Positions 17,715 to 27,991 of a DNA stretch of 64,000 nt are shown here, one piece after another. The stretch covers positions 62,001 through 126,000 of the forward strand of contig NZ_VCED01000001.1 in NCBI RefSeq assembly GCF_006384255.1, read 5' to 3'. A program made the position numbers and the translations under genes. The stretch comes from Haemophilus seminalis (GTDB taxonomy: Bacteria > Pseudomonadota > Gammaproteobacteria > Enterobacterales > Pasteurellaceae). How positions within the stretch are numbered: position 1 is the first letter of the stretch; each line of letters opens with the position of its first letter. The notes below the pieces were generated by a model. It saw nothing but the letters and a program-made list of their open reading frames with translations, did no database searches and was not told the origin of the DNA.

Positions 17715-20282
17715 TTATTGTCTTGTTTGGACTTTGTTATCTATATAATCAACAATGACTTGTCCTGGCAATAAGTGACCTGATAATATTTCCTGAGCTA
17801 AACCATTTTCAATTTCTTGTTGAATTGCACGTTTCAATGGACGTGCACCATAAATTGGATCGTAACCTACTTCACCAATGAAATCTAATAAAGCATCGGT
17901 AAACACCAATTCGTAACCACGAGTTTCCATACGTTTTGCTAAGCGCTCTAATTGGATACTTGCAATCGCACGAATATTCTCTTTACCAAGCGGATGGAAT
18001 ACCACTGTCTCATCAATACGGTTGATAAATTCCGGACGGAAATGTTGGCTAACAACCGACATCACTAAGGCCTTCATTTCGCTATAACTTTCCTCTTTGT
18101 TACCTTGGATTAAATCAGAACCTAAGTTAGAGGTCATTATCACCACCGTATTACGGAAGTCCACGGTACGACCTTGCCCGTCAGTTAAACGACCATCATC
18201 CAATACTTGTAACAAGATATTGAATACATCCGCATGAGCTTTTTCAACTTCATCTAATAAGATCACTGAATACGGACGACGACGAACAGCTTCAGTTAAA
18301 TAACCACCTTCTTCATAGCCGACATAGCCTGGAGGGGCACCCACTAAACGAGATACGCTGTGTTTTTCCATAAACTCTGACATATCGATACGTACCATCG
18401 CATCTTCACTATCAAACAAGAATTTAGCCAAAGTTTTACAAAGCTCTGTTTTACCTACGCCTGTTGGCCCTAGGAACAAGAAAGAACCAATTGGGCGATT
18501 AGGATCGGAAAGACCAGCACGACTACGACGAATCGCGTTCGCGACGGCATCCACCGCTTCTTCTTGACCAATCACTCGTTTATGTAGTTCATCTTCCATG
18601 CGCAAGAGTTTTTCTTTCTCGCCTTCCATCATTTTTGATACTGGAATGCCTGTGGCTTTAGAAAGCACTTCTGCGATTTCTTCATCCGTGACACGATAGC
18701 GTAAAAGCGTCATTTCTTTTCCTTCGCTGGTTTCAGCTTGCTCGAGTTGCTTTTCAAGAGCAGGGATGCGGCCATATTGCAACTCAGACATTTTAGCTAA
18801 ATCACCCGCGCGACGAGCTTGTTCTAGTTCGGTTTTTGCAGCATCTAATTCTTGTTTAATATGTTGAGAGCCAGAAAGTGTCGCTTTTTCAGATTTCCAC
18901 ACTTCTTCAAGTTCAGCATATTCACGTTCTTTTTCAGCCAATTCTTTCTCTAACATTTCTAAACGTTTGCGACTAGCTTCGTCTTCTTCTTTTTGTAATG
19001 CCTGTTGTTCCAATTTTAATTGGATAATACGACGTTCAAGACGATCAAGCGGTTCAGGTTTAGAGTCAATTTCCATACGAATGCTAGACGCTGCTTCATC
19101 GATCAAATCAATCGCTTTATCTGGCAATTGACGATCAGAAATATAACGATGTGAAAGCGTTGCTGCTGCGACAATCGCAGGGTCAGTAATATCCACGTGA
19201 TGATGAATTTCATAGCGTTCTTTCAAACCACGTAAGATAGCAATCGTATCTTCTACACTTGGTTCATCCACAAATACCTTTTGGAAACGACGTTCAAGTG
19301 CGGCATCTTTTTCAATATATTGACGATATTCATCTAAAGTGGTCGCCCCCACGCAATGTAATTCACCACGCGCTAAACTTGGTTTTAACAAGTTACCGGC
19401 ATCCATCGCACCATCGGTTTTACCTGCGCCAACCATAGTATGAATTTCATCAATAAAGAGGATAACGCGACCTTCTTCTTTAGAAAGTTCATTGAGCACC
19501 GCTTTTAAACGCTCTTCAAATTCACCACGATATTTCGCACCGGCAATCAACGCCCCCATATCTAATGAAAGTACGCGTTTATTTTTCAAACCTTCTGGCA
19601 CTTCGCCATTTACAATACGTTGTGCTAAACCTTCTACAATCGCCGTTTTCCCCACACCGGGCTCACCAATTAATACTGGGTTGTTTTTGGTACGACGTTG
19701 TAATACTTGAATGGCTCGACGAATTTCTTCATCACGCCCAATTACAGGATCAAGTTTGCCACTTTCGGCACGAGCGGTTAAATCAATCGTATATTTTTCT
19801 AATGCTTGTCTGCTTTCTTCTGCATTTTGATCGTTCACGTTTTGTCCCCCTCTAATTTGCTGAATGGCTTGCGAAATTTGTTCTTTTTTCGCACCGCACT
19901 TTTTCAAAATATCGCTGATCGTTCCTCGTTCTTCTAAAGCTGCAAGTAAAAACAATTCGCTCGAAATAAATTTATCTTTGTTTTGCTGTGCAAATTTATC
20001 ACATAGATTAAGTAAATTAATGAGCTGGCGTGAAAGTTGGACATCACCGCCATTACCAATAACTTGCGGCAATTTATTTAGTTCAGCCTTTAATTCATTA
20101 CGCAATAATGCCACATTTACGCCACTTGCAGTTAAAATTGGCGCAATGGAGCCGCCCTGTTGATTTAAAAGTGCGGTCAATAAATGCACGGGTTCAATAA
20201 ATTGGTTGTCTTTTCCGATAGCAAGTGATTGTGCTTCGCTTAAAGCTTCTTGGAATTTTGTCGTAAATTTTTCAATGTTCAT
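17715..20282 (-). CDS. clpB: ClpB disaggregase
   Basis: 855 residues, full-length ClpB. The N-domain (1-145) is followed by AAA-1 with Walker [10 protein letters not shown] and Walker [16 protein letters not shown]. Then come a long coiled-coil middle domain (about 410-525) and AAA-2 with [12 protein letters not shown] and [11 protein letters not shown]. It works with DnaK to unfold aggregated proteins, as a cytosolic hexamer. The ATG is preceded by GAGGAAAC. A heat-shock-like -35 element lies about 70 bases upstream. Confidence 0.98.
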   Translation of the reverse strand: MNIEKFTTKFQEALSEAQSLAIGKDNQFIEPVHLLTALLNQQGGSIAPILTASGVNVALLRNELKAELNKLPQVIGNGGDVQLSRQLINLLNLCDKFAQQNKDKFISSELFLLAALEERGTISDILKKCGAKKEQISQAIQQIRGGQNVNDQNAEESRQALEKYTIDLTARAESGKLDPVIGRDEEIRRAIQVLQRRTKNNPVLIGEPGVGKTAIVEGLAQRIVNGEVPEGLKNKRVLSLDMGALIAGAKYRGEFEERLKAVLNELSKEEGRVILFIDEIHTMVGAGKTDGAMDAGNLLKPSLARGELHCVGATTLDEYRQYIEKDAALERRFQKVFVDEPSVEDTIAILRGLKERYEIHHHVDITDPAIVAAATLSHRYISDRQLPDKAIDLIDEAASSIRMEIDSKPEPLDRLERRIIQLKLEQQALQKEEDEASRKRLEMLEKELAEKEREYAELEEVWKSEKATLSGSQHIKQELDAAKTELEQARRAGDLAKMSELQYGRIPALEKQLEQAETSEGKEMTLLRYRVTDEEIAEVLSKATGIPVSKMMEGEKEKLLRMEDELHKRVIGQEEAVDAVANAIRRSRAGLSDPNRPIGSFLFLGPTGVGKTELCKTLAKFLFDSEDAMVRIDMSEFMEKHSVSRLVGAPPGYVGYEEGGYLTEAVRRRPYSVILLDEVEKAHADVFNILLQVLDDGRLTDGQGRTVDFRNTVVIMTSNLGSDLIQGNKEESYSEMKALVMSVVSQHFRPEFINRIDETVVFHPLGKENIRAIASIQLERLAKRMETRGYELVFTDALLDFIGEVGYDPIYGARPLKRAIQQEIENGLAQEILSGHLLPGQVIVDYIDNKVQTRQ

Positions 20283-20348
20283 ACAGTTTCCTCAATTTGG
20301 TTTTGGTTTTCGCCGTTTGCCCAAATTAAGTAAGATCGTTTGAAAGGA

Positions 20349-20355
20349 TTTCAAG
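20349..20355 (-). promoter_or_regulatory. Possible sigma-32 -35 element of clpB
   Basis: CTTGAAA on the minus strand matches the -35 consensus of heat-shock promoters, and clpB is a classic heat-shock gene. I could not identify a convincing CCCCAT-type -10, so the promoter is tentative. Confidence 0.35.
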
Positions 20356-20410
20356 AGAAAACTTGAAATATTTTTGATTTTATCTATCAATAAAAATTTG
20401 ATGATAGGTT

Positions 20411-20980
20411 TCAACCCACCAAAATATTGAATAGTGGAACATCCCAATGCTCAGTGGGAAGATTTTCTACTTGCTGACATTGATGCGCTAAACCAACTGG
20501 AATAAAAGACTTATTTTGCCAATTCTGCAACGTGCGATCATAAAATCCACCGCCCATACCAAGGCGATTTCCTTGTTTATCAAAAGCCACCAATGGCGTA
20601 AATAAAATATCCAGTTCATTTAATGGCAAAACATTTTTAACATTAAGCTTTGGCTCCCAAATACCAAACTGATTTGGTTTCATTGGCGTATCAGGTAAAT
20701 AGCGTAAAAACAATAAATGATGTTTAGTAAAAGGATGTAAAACAGGCAAATACACATTTTTATTTTGCATCCACAGGGATTGGATTAACGTTTTTGTCGA
20801 AATTTCACCATCAAAAGAAAAATATAATGCAATATTTTTGGCTTGTCGTTGCTCGATAAGATTTAACGCCTGTTGAGTCACTGATTGTTCAGCTTTTTTC
20901 TGCTGAAGTGCGGTTAAATTTGCGCGTATCTTTCGAATTTCAGCGCGGATTTGCTGGCGTTTTTGAGTATTCATAGACAT
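20411..20980 (-). CDS. ygfA: 5-formyltetrahydrofolate cyclo-ligase family protein
   Basis: 189 residues from the ATG at 20980 (a second ATG, six bases on, is equally possible). The family motif GMGGGFYDRTLQNW is present with PLVAFDKQGNRLGMG. The enzyme recycles 5-formyl-THF. A longer frame upstream runs into the 6S RNA gene and is rejected. The gene lies directly downstream of ssrS, the conserved ssrS-ygfA tandem, so it is likely read through from the 6S promoter. No clear Shine-Dalgarno sequence is seen. Confidence 0.9.
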   Translation of the reverse strand: MSMNTQKRQQIRAEIRKIRANLTALQQKKAEQSVTQQALNLIEQRQAKNIALYFSFDGEISTKTLIQSLWMQNKNVYLPVLHPFTKHHLLFLRYLPDTPMKPNQFGIWEPKLNVKNVLPLNELDILFTPLVAFDKQGNRLGMGGGFYDRTLQNWQNKSFIPVGLAHQCQQVENLPTEHWDVPLFNILVG

Positions 20981-20991
20981 GAAAAGAGAAG

Positions 20992-21188
20992 ATAGGACCC
21001 AGAGTGCCGCTGCGGGCAGTAGTCCTTGAACCCGACGGTTCAAGGAAATCAGTTGATACCGTTTTCAGGTTTCTTAGCCCAATGAACGAGTCAAAGGTTA
21101 AGCCTACACACCAACGATAGGAAACCAATTTATAAGATTTAAAGTATCGGCTCAGGGACATAGCCCACTGACGAACACTCCAGGTAAT
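20992..21188 (-). ncRNA. ssrS: 6S RNA
   Basis: On the minus strand the region has the 6S landmarks. The 5' arm has GTCCCTGAGCCGATA, a large bubble follows, and then the hairpin CTTGAACC..GGGTTCAAGG. The closing 3' arm is GCCCGCAGCGGCACTCTGG, pairing with the 5' CCTGGAGTG region. The length is about 197 nt. 6S RNA binds sigma-70 RNA polymerase and damps transcription in stationary phase. The ends are estimated from alignment to E. coli 6S as I remember it. A TATAAT box lies just upstream and ygfA directly follows. Confidence 0.93.
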
Positions 21189-21197
21189 CCTTATGGG

Positions 21198-21203
21198 ATT
21201 ATA
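21198..21203 (-). promoter_or_regulatory. -10 box of the 6S RNA promoter
   Basis: A consensus TATAAT on the minus strand is placed 7-10 bases before the predicted 5' end of ssrS. The -35 region is poor. Confidence 0.6.
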
Positions 21204-21373
21204 CTAGCCCAATTTTATTAGCTTGACTAGCATTTATTTTTTTATATTGTAGAGTTGGTTATAAAATGAACCTTGGTGTTTATGATGGTTTCAAAAAAGA
21301 CCAAATCATTGTCTGCCTCAGACTATTAACTTATGCTAAAATACCAAGGATTATCTCTGATAAAAGGATGACT

Positions 21374-22150
21374 ATGCTAGCTATTATTTCTCCCGCTAAA
21401 ACTCTTGATTTTGAAAGTGCGGTAAAAAATTTTCCTGTTTCTCAACCGCACTTTACTGATTACAGCGAACAACTTATTGAGGTTTGTCGTAAACTTTCTC
21501 CGCAAGATCTTTCATCGCTTATGTCTATCAGCGATAAGTTAGCCGGTTTAAATGCTGCACGCTTTGCAGAATGGACAAAAATTCACAATAAAAACAATTC
21601 CCGCGCTGCATTATTTGCATTTAAAGGAGATGTTTATACTGGTTTAGAGGCAGATTCCCTTTCGGAAGATGATGTTGCCTTTGCACAATCCCATTTACGT
21701 ATGCTTTCAGGGCTTTATGGGCTTTTAAAACCACTTGATTTAATGCAACCTTACCGATTAGAAATGGGTACAAAATTAGCCAATCCAAAAGGAAAAGATC
21801 TGTATGCCTTTTGGGGAAATGTGATTACCCAAGCGGTTCAACAAGCTATAGATGAACAAGGTGATAATGTTCTGATAAATTTAGCCTCTGATGAATATTA
21901 TAAATCTGTTAAAGAAAACCAACTTAAAGCCAAGATAATCAAGCCTGTTTTCTTAGACAATAAAAGTGGCAAATACAAAGTAATTAGCTTTTATGCTAAA
22001 AAAGCTCGAGGCTTAATGTGCCGTTATCTTATTCAAAATCGTTTAACCGACATTGAACAATTAAAAGAATTTGATTTAGGTGGTTATTGGTTTGATTCAG
22101 CATCATCAACTGAAACCGAATTTGTATTTAAGCGAGATATCAATGAATAA
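21374..22150 (+). CDS. yaaA: YaaA family (UPF0246) peroxide-stress protein
   Basis: 258 residues from the ATG at 21374 ([15 protein letters not shown]), chosen because AAAAGGA stands six bases before it. The longer upstream frame has no homology. The family is defined by [21 protein letters not shown] and [10 protein letters not shown]. coli YaaA lowers free iron under peroxide stress and binds DNA. The mechanism is not evident from the sequence. The next gene starts inside its end (overlap of 8 bases). Confidence 0.93.
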   Translation: MLAIISPAKTLDFESAVKNFPVSQPHFTDYSEQLIEVCRKLSPQDLSSLMSISDKLAGLNAARFAEWTKIHNKNNSRAALFAFKGDVYTGLEADSLSEDDVAFAQSHLRMLSGLYGLLKPLDLMQPYRLEMGTKLANPKGKDLYAFWGNVITQAVQQAIDEQGDNVLINLASDEYYKSVKENQLKAKIIKPVFLDNKSGKYKVISFYAKKARGLMCRYLIQNRLTDIEQLKEFDLGGYWFDSASSTETEFVFKRDINE

Positions 22151-22724
22151 AATTTTTATCATATTGACCGCACTTTTACTTTCAGGCTGTGCAACTAAAT
22201 TAACACAACTTAATGTTCCTACCCAAATTGAGCATAATGGAAAAAATTATGTACTTGCGGGTAGTCAAGATTTAGATACGATAGCTCGATATGTTTATGT
22301 TGCGAAGCCAGATACCTTAGAAAATTGGCAGTCACAAATAGAGGTGCTTTTTGATCGTAATCATCCTCCGCGTTCAATAACATCGCGTATTGCGTTACGT
22401 GAGCGTATTTATCGCAATACGGGGGTAAAGCATTTTCATTTTGATATTGTTCCTGACAAATCTCCTAATGCGACTGAACTAGAGGGGTATGTTGTGTATT
22501 TACCAACAAAAGAAAATCCCTCTTGGCAAGTAAATATGATGAGGGGCCGTGATTTGCCTCAGTGTGGTTTTGTGCAGTTTCAATATGCTCAAAAAGTACA
22601 ACAACCTTATCTTTCAGCTCGTTTTTCTGATGAAAAAGTACGTAAATATATCCAAAAATATATTGTCGAAAAAGAGATTAAGCATTTGCAAGATCTAGAA
22701 TGGTTATGGGATTGTAAGCATTAA
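22143..22724 (+). CDS. Hypothetical lipoprotein
   Basis: 193 residues starting [19 protein letters not shown]: a lipoprotein signal with lipobox LLSGC (Cys16). The rest is a soluble domain rich in charged and aromatic residues, and I do not recognise it. Asp/Ser are absent at position +2 (Ala instead), so outer-membrane sorting is likely. The ATG overlaps the last codons of yaaA, so it is co-translated with it. Function unknown. Confidence 0.8.
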   Translation: MNKIFIILTALLLSGCATKLTQLNVPTQIEHNGKNYVLAGSQDLDTIARYVYVAKPDTLENWQSQIEVLFDRNHPPRSITSRIALRERIYRNTGVKHFHFDIVPDKSPNATELEGYVVYLPTKENPSWQVNMMRGRDLPQCGFVQFQYAQKVQQPYLSARFSDEKVRKYIQKYIVEKEIKHLQDLEWLWDCKH

Positions 22725-22830
22725 TATAAGCGTTACACAGAATTAAAATCTCGTAAGATTTCACTAGAGCAGATACCTCAAATGGTGTAATCTTAACAGT
22801 ATTTTCAATTGAGATTAGAAGTAGGATATT

Positions 22831-23796
22831 ATGATTAAAAAAATTGCAGTATTAACAAGTGGAGGCGATGCTCCAGGTATGAATGCAGCAATCAGAGGGG
22901 TTGTTCGTTCAGCACTTGCCGAAGGCTTGGAAGTGTTTGGAATATATGATGGTTATCAAGGTTTATTTAATAATAAAATTAAACAATTAAACCGTTATAG
23001 TGTTTCTGATATTATTAATCGAGGTGGTACGTTTTTAGGTTCCGCCCGTTTTCCTGAATTTAAAGATTCTACTGTAAGAGCAAAATGTGCGGAAATTTTG
23101 CGTTCTCATGATATTGATGCATTAGTTGTTATTGGTGGTGATGGATCTTATATGGGAGCAAAATTATTAACGGAAGAGCATGGTTTTCCTTGTGTTGGTT
23201 TGCCTGGTACGATTGATAATGATGTAGCGGGTACTGATTATACAATTGGTTATCAAACTGCTTTGCAAACAGCTGTTGATGCTATCGACCGCTTACGTGA
23301 TACATCAAGTTCTCATCAACGTATTTCAATTGTAGAAATTATGGGACGCCACTGTAGTGACTTAACTATTTCTGCGGGGATTGCGGGCGGATGTGAATAT
23401 ATTGTGGCGTCAGAAGTTGAATTTAATCGAGAAGAACTTATTCAACAAATAGAACGTAGTATTATCCGTGGTAAACGTCACGCAATTATTGCGATTACAG
23501 AACTATTAACTGATGTGCATTCTCTTGCGAAAGAAATTGAAGCGCGTGTAGGGCATGAAACTCGTGCAACCGTATTAGGTCACATTCAGCGTGGTGGTTC
23601 ACCTTGTGCATTTGATAGAATACTTGCATCTCGTATGGGTGCATATGCTGTTGATTTGTTACTTCAAGGCAAAGGTGGTTATTGCGTGGGAATTCAAAAT
23701 GAACGACTTGTTCATCATGATATCATTGATGCTATTAACAATATGCAACGTGAGTTTAAAGCTGATTGGTTAGAAGTAGCAAAACGTTTAGAATAA
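22831..23796 (+). CDS. pfkA: ATP-dependent 6-phosphofructokinase
   Basis: 321 residues. Visible are the ATP loop [15 protein letters not shown], the GGDGS motif ([12 protein letters not shown]), and the catalytic [16 protein letters not shown] segment. This is the bacterial PfkA of glycolysis, regulated allosterically in the family. SD TTAGAAGTAGGA precedes the ATG. It is monocistronic, with a terminator just behind it. Confidence 0.97.
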   Translation: MIKKIAVLTSGGDAPGMNAAIRGVVRSALAEGLEVFGIYDGYQGLFNNKIKQLNRYSVSDIINRGGTFLGSARFPEFKDSTVRAKCAEILRSHDIDALVVIGGDGSYMGAKLLTEEHGFPCVGLPGTIDNDVAGTDYTIGYQTALQTAVDAIDRLRDTSSSHQRISIVEIMGRHCSDLTISAGIAGGCEYIVASEVEFNREELIQQIERSIIRGKRHAIIAITELLTDVHSLAKEIEARVGHETRATVLGHIQRGGSPCAFDRILASRMGAYAVDLLLQGKGGYCVGIQNERLVHHDIIDAINNMQREFKADWLEVAKRLE

Positions 23797-23815
23797 TCTT
23801 TTATTTAATCTTGAG

Positions 23816-23842
23816 CAGGCACATATCGTGCCTGTTTTTTTA
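23816..23842 (+). terminator. Rho-independent terminator after pfkA
   Basis: CAGGCAC / GTGCCTG (23816-23822, 23828-23834) followed by seven T. Confidence 0.88.
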
Positions 23843-23883
23843 TATTTCAGGATTAGTAATAGAATTTGATTAGTCTATTTTAT

Positions 23884-24654
23884 CTACCTAGAACTTTTAT
23901 AAAGTTCAATCGCTTTCGGCAATAAACGTCTCAAATTTTCTTGCCGAGACTCATCAGTAGGATGTGTCGATGATAGTGCTGCCAATACACCACCTGTATG
24001 GCCAGATGCCGTTTTCATTTTATCCCATAGCCCTGGCGCAGCCTGAGGATTAAAACCTGATTTAGCCATTAACATTAATCCAACTTCATCGGCTTCTGTT
24101 TCTGCTCGACGTGAATAAGGTTTATCTAAAGCGTAATCTTTTACTAATCCAACAGCCAATTCACTAGCATCTTCTCCAATGGTTGTTGAAAGTGCTACGT
24201 GAGTAAGCTGTGCAGCAATATTGGTGACTATTCCAAAATTTGTTTGAGATTTACCATGTTCTTTTAATGCATGTGCCATTTCATGTCCCATAACAGTCGC
24301 GATTTCATCATTAGTAAGTTTTAAACGATCCACTAATCCTGTATAGAATGCCATTTTTCCACCAGGCATTGCCCATGCATTGAGTTGATCCGATTTAATA
24401 ACATTTATTTGCCATTTGAAAGGCTGATTAGTGTGATTTTCACGATCAGCATAAGGCACCATTTTTTCAAAGATTGAGTGAATACGTTTTGCTGTTGTGG
24501 AGCTATAGTCTATTTCACCTCTTGCTTTCATCTTATTAATTTCTTGAGTGTAGTTGTGTTCTGATTGTTGGTTAACTTCAGCTGAACTTACGCAAGCAGC
24601 AAGAACAAAAGAGTTGAGAAGGATAAAAAACGGCTTTTTATAGTCTTTAAGCAT
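23884..24654 (-). CDS. M48-family metallopeptidase, lipoprotein
   Basis: 256 residues from the ATG at 24654 (an in-frame TTG three codons upstream is less likely). A lipoprotein signal ends at LAAC (Cys21). The zinc protease motif is HEMAH (His124, Glu125, His128), and the third ligand is probably the Glu in ETEADEVGL. It resembles E. coli LoiP/YcaL-type periplasmic M48 peptidases that act in envelope protein quality control. Ser at +3 and no Asp at +2 suggest outer-membrane sorting. Confidence 0.88.
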   Translation of the reverse strand: MLKDYKKPFFILLNSFVLAACVSSAEVNQQSEHNYTQEINKMKARGEIDYSSTTAKRIHSIFEKMVPYADRENHTNQPFKWQINVIKSDQLNAWAMPGGKMAFYTGLVDRLKLTNDEIATVMGHEMAHALKEHGKSQTNFGIVTNIAAQLTHVALSTTIGEDASELAVGLVKDYALDKPYSRRAETEADEVGLMLMAKSGFNPQAAPGLWDKMKTASGHTGGVLAALSSTHPTDESRQENLRRLLPKAIELYKSSR

Positions 24655-24737
24655 ATTGAACAATCTTATAAAAATATCTAGTAAACAGTATAGATCGATT
24701 ATAGGGATATTATAACCATTTTAAGAGAGATAAAATA

Positions 24738-24770
24738 TTGCGTTTTATCATTGCACTACTATAATAGTGC
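24738..24770 (+). promoter_or_regulatory. mtr promoter with a TrpR-type operator
   Basis: TTGCGT (24738-24743), a 16-base spacer, then TATAAT (24760-24765). Lying over the -10 box is a perfect palindrome GCACT-N8-AGTGC (24753-24770 region: GCACTA CTATAA TAGTGC), which fits the GNACT-N8-AGTNC pattern of TrpR operators. Tryptophan-dependent repression of mtr is inferred. Confidence 0.6.
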
Positions 24771-24794
24771 GAATTTTTATTTTGAGAAAAGATT

Positions 24795-26051
24795 ATGACA
24801 CAAAAAAAACAGCCTTCTTTGCTTGGTGGGGCGATGATTATTGCCGGAACAGCAATTGGTGCAGGTATGTTAGCCAATCCAACTTCAACAGCTGGTGTAT
24901 GGTTTATTGGTTCCATTTTAGCTTTGATTTATACCTGGTTTTGTATGACTACGTCAGGATTAATGATTCTAGAGGCTAACTTGCATTATCCGACGGGCGC
25001 AAGCTTTGATACGATTGTGAAAGATTTGCTAGGCAAGGGATGGAATCTTATAAATGGCTTATCGGTTGCTTTTGTACTTTATATTTTAACTTATGCCTAT
25101 ATAACCTCTGGTGGTGGTATTACACAAAGTTTATTAAATCAATTTTTGAGATCACCAGAAAGTGCGGTAGAAATTGGGCGTACTTCAGGTTCCTTAATTT
25201 TTTGTGTTGTTTTGGCTGTATTCGTTTGGTTTTCTACAAAAGCCGTAGATCGATTTACGACGGTTTTAATTGCGGGAATGGTTGTTGCTTTTTTTCTTTC
25301 AACGACGGGATTGCTTAGTTCGGTAAAAACGGAGGTGTTATTGAATACCGTGAGCTCTGATGAACAGCAATATTTACCTTATATATTGACCGCACTTCCT
25401 GTGTGTTTAGTCTCTTTTGGATTTCATGGCAATGTACCAAGCTTAGTGAAATATTATAATCGAGATGCTCAGCGAGTAATGAGAGCGATTTTTATTGGAA
25501 CCAGTTTAGCGCTCGTTATTTATATTTTATGGCAATTAGCGATTCAAGGTAATTTACCGCGCTCAGAATTTGCACCAGTAATAGAAAAAGGCGGTGATGT
25601 ATCTGCTTTACTGGAAGCGTTACATAAATATATTAAAACTGATTATATCGCGATTATTCTGAATTTTTTTGCTTATATGGCGATTGCAAGTTCATTTTTA
25701 GGGGTAACATTAGGGTTATTTGATTATATTGCTGATTTATTAAAGTTTGATGATAGCTTGCTTGGACGAACAAAAACAACAATAGTGACATTTATTCCGC
25801 CTTTGTTGTTAAGCCTCCAATTTCCCTATGGATTTGTAATTGCGATTGGTTATGCTGGGCTTGCTGCAACGATTTGGGCCGCTATTGTGCCAGCCTTGTT
25901 GGTTCGTGTAAGCCGTAAAAAATTTCCAATGGCAGATTATAAAGTCTATGGGGGAAGTATGATGATTGGCTTTATTATTTTGTTTGGATTATTAAATATA
26001 ATTGCTCAAGTGGGTATAAATTTGGGATGGTTATCTAGCTTTACAGGCTAG
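24795..26051 (+). CDS. mtr: Mtr, tryptophan-specific permease (TnaB/TyrP family)
   Basis: 418 residues, eleven predicted membrane spans, aromatic amino acid:H+ symporter family. It follows E. coli Mtr closely (SLLGGAMIIAGTAIGAGM, TWFCMTTSGLMILEANL, YTIL-type core, GFHGNVPSLVKYY, FLGVTLGLFDYIADL, GYAGLAATIWAAIVPALL). It imports tryptophan. The TrpR-like operator upstream supports Mtr over TyrP. SD GAGAAAAG precedes the ATG. Confidence 0.9.
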   Translation: MTQKKQPSLLGGAMIIAGTAIGAGMLANPTSTAGVWFIGSILALIYTWFCMTTSGLMILEANLHYPTGASFDTIVKDLLGKGWNLINGLSVAFVLYILTYAYITSGGGITQSLLNQFLRSPESAVEIGRTSGSLIFCVVLAVFVWFSTKAVDRFTTVLIAGMVVAFFLSTTGLLSSVKTEVLLNTVSSDEQQYLPYILTALPVCLVSFGFHGNVPSLVKYYNRDAQRVMRAIFIGTSLALVIYILWQLAIQGNLPRSEFAPVIEKGGDVSALLEALHKYIKTDYIAIILNFFAYMAIASSFLGVTLGLFDYIADLLKFDDSLLGRTKTTIVTFIPPLLLSLQFPYGFVIAIGYAGLAATIWAAIVPALLVRVSRKKFPMADYKVYGGSMMIGFIILFGLLNIIAQVGINLGWLSSFTG

Positions 26052-26083
26052 TATTAAAAGGTATTAGAATTAAATAAATAAAA

Positions 26084-26115
26084 TGGTCGATAATTTTGTT
26101 TATCGACCATATAAA
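26084..26115. terminator. Bidirectional terminator between mtr and ychF
   Basis: A perfect 11-base stem ATGGTCGATAA (26084-26094) / TTATCGACCAT (26101-26111) lies between two convergent genes. Confidence 0.75.
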
Positions 26116-26140
26116 TTTTTAATAGAGTGATATTGATGGC

Positions 26141-27232
26141 TTAAACGTTAAAACGGAAATGCATCACATCCCCATCTTGTACGACGTAATCTTTGCCTTC
26201 TAAACGCCATTTACCCGCTTCTTTTGCACCATTTTCACCGTTGAATTGGATAAAGTCTTCATAAGCAATAACTTCTGCTCGGATAAAGCCTTTTTCAAAG
26301 TCGGTGTGGATTACTGCTGCTGCTTTTGGTGCGGTTGCGCCGACTGAAACTGTCCAAGCTCGTACTTCTTTTACGCCTGCGGTAAAGTAAGTTTGAAGAT
26401 TTAAAAGTGCGTAACCCGCTCGAATTACGCGGTTCAATCCCGGTTCTTCAATGCCTAAATCTTGTAAAAACTCGACTTTTTCTTCATCATCGAGTTCCGC
26501 AATTTCAGATTCAATCGCCGCACATACTGGAACAACAACTGCACCTTCTTTTGCGGCAATTTCACGAACACGATCTAAATATAGGTTATTTTCAAAACCA
26601 TCTTCGTTCACATTTGCGATATACATTGTTGGTTTTAAAGTTAAGAAGTTGTAACTCTTGATTGCTTGCAATTCTTCTTTATCTAACCCAACAGAACGAA
26701 TCATTCCTGCATTTTCAAGCACAGGAAGGATTTTTTCCATAACGGAAAGTTCAAATTTAGCCTCTTTGTCGCCACCTTTAGCTCGTTTTTGCAAACGTTG
26801 GATCGCGCGTTCGCAGCTGTCTAAATCTGCTAAGGCTAATTCGGTATTGATGGTATCAATGTCATCTTGTGGGTCAATTTTCCCAGCAACGTGCACGATA
26901 TCGTCATTTTCAAAGCAACGAACGACGTGACCGATCGCATCAGTTTCACGAATATTAGCGAGGAATTTGTTACCTAAGCCTTCGCCTTTACTTGCTCCCG
27001 CAACTAAGCCTGCGATGTCCACAAATTCCATCGTGGTGGGTAATACGCGTTCAGGTTTAACGATTTCTGCCAATGCATCTAAACGCGGATCTGGCATTGG
27101 CACGACACCAGTATTTGGTTCGATAGTACAGAATGGATAGTTTGCTGCTTCAATACCAGCTTTAGTGAGCGCGTTAAAAAGAGTAGATTTGCCTACATTT
27201 GGCAATCCCACAATACCACATTTGAATCCCAT
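26141..27232 (-). CDS. ychF: YchF/OLA1 ATPase
   Basis: 363 residues, Obg-related P-loop NTPase. Walker A is [15 protein letters not shown], the DxxG-type motif is [20 protein letters not shown], and the usual NKxD is replaced by NVNE, the reason the family prefers ATP. A coiled-coil arm (about 130-180) and a C-terminal TGS domain follow. It binds ribosomes. It is the second gene of a pth-ychF unit (49 bases apart), a conserved pairing. Confidence 0.97.
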   Translation of the reverse strand: MGFKCGIVGLPNVGKSTLFNALTKAGIEAANYPFCTIEPNTGVVPMPDPRLDALAEIVKPERVLPTTMEFVDIAGLVAGASKGEGLGNKFLANIRETDAIGHVVRCFENDDIVHVAGKIDPQDDIDTINTELALADLDSCERAIQRLQKRAKGGDKEAKFELSVMEKILPVLENAGMIRSVGLDKEELQAIKSYNFLTLKPTMYIANVNEDGFENNLYLDRVREIAAKEGAVVVPVCAAIESEIAELDDEEKVEFLQDLGIEEPGLNRVIRAGYALLNLQTYFTAGVKEVRAWTVSVGATAPKAAAVIHTDFEKGFIRAEVIAYEDFIQFNGENGAKEAGKWRLEGKDYVVQDGDVMHFRFNV

Positions 27233-27280
27233 AATTTTTCCTTTATTTTGAGTAAAACGGTTTTAAAACTAACCGCACTT

Positions 27281-27865
27281 TTAAATTTTGAAACTGTTTA
27301 AACGATTGGTCGCTTTGACCATTCCATCTTTGAAAATCATTTCTATACAATCAGTCGCTTCATCTAGCACTTTTTCAAGTGCATCGCGATCTGCTGGTGA
27401 TGGTTTATTTAAGACATAACCCGCCACTAAATCACGATGGCCAGGATGACCAATGCCAATACGTAAACGATAGAAATTATTGTTATTGCCTAGTTGCGCC
27501 ACAATATCTTTTAAGCCATTATGTCCACCGTGCCCGCCACCTTGTTTGAGTTTAGCTGTGCCGGGTGGTAAATCTAATTCATCATGAATCACTAAAATTT
27601 CTTCATGTTTAATACGATAAAAACTTGCCAATGCCCCAACTGCTTTACCGCTTAAATTCATAAAAGTTGTTGGTACTAAAAGGCGAACTTCTTTTCCATT
27701 CACTAAAGTGCGGGCAGTTTTTCCGAAGAATTTACTTTCTGGATTTAGCGAAACGTTAAAACGACGTGCCAAGCGTTCAATAAGCCATTCGCCTGCATTG
27801 TGGCGTGTATCGGTATATTTATCGCCAGGATTACCTAAACCAACAATGAGTTTTATTTCTGACAT
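27281..27865 (-). CDS. pth: Peptidyl-tRNA hydrolase
   Basis: 194 residues. The signature [19 protein letters not shown] contains the catalytic His (His22), and [28 protein letters not shown] is also typical. It frees peptides from stalled peptidyl-tRNA. The stop is adjacent to an uptake signal (ACCGCACTT, 27272-27280), and ychF follows on the same strand. Confidence 0.97.
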   Translation of the reverse strand: MSEIKLIVGLGNPGDKYTDTRHNAGEWLIERLARRFNVSLNPESKFFGKTARTLVNGKEVRLLVPTTFMNLSGKAVGALASFYRIKHEEILVIHDELDLPPGTAKLKQGGGHGGHNGLKDIVAQLGNNNNFYRLRIGIGHPGHRDLVAGYVLNKPSPADRDALEKVLDEATDCIEMIFKDGMVKATNRLNSFKI

Positions 27866-27959
27866 TTTTATTTGATGATGTAAAAAATAGTGGCGTATTG
27901 TAGCGAAAAAGAGAATGTTTTGAAAGGATAGTCTGTATTGCTAAAGACTGTTATATCAA

Positions 27960-27983
27960 AGAAAACCCGCTCAAGTGAGCGGG
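27960..27983 (-). terminator. Rho-independent terminator of the MFS gene
   Basis: CCCGCTCA and TGAGCGGG form a tight hairpin (27966-27983), followed on the minus strand by TTTTCTTT. Confidence 0.85.
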
Positions 27984-27991
27984 AGATTTGA

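Noticed and set aside
20981-21043. N-terminal extension of the ygfA frame
   Set aside because: These codons lie in the 3' arm of 6S RNA. The protein family begins near the ATG at 20980.
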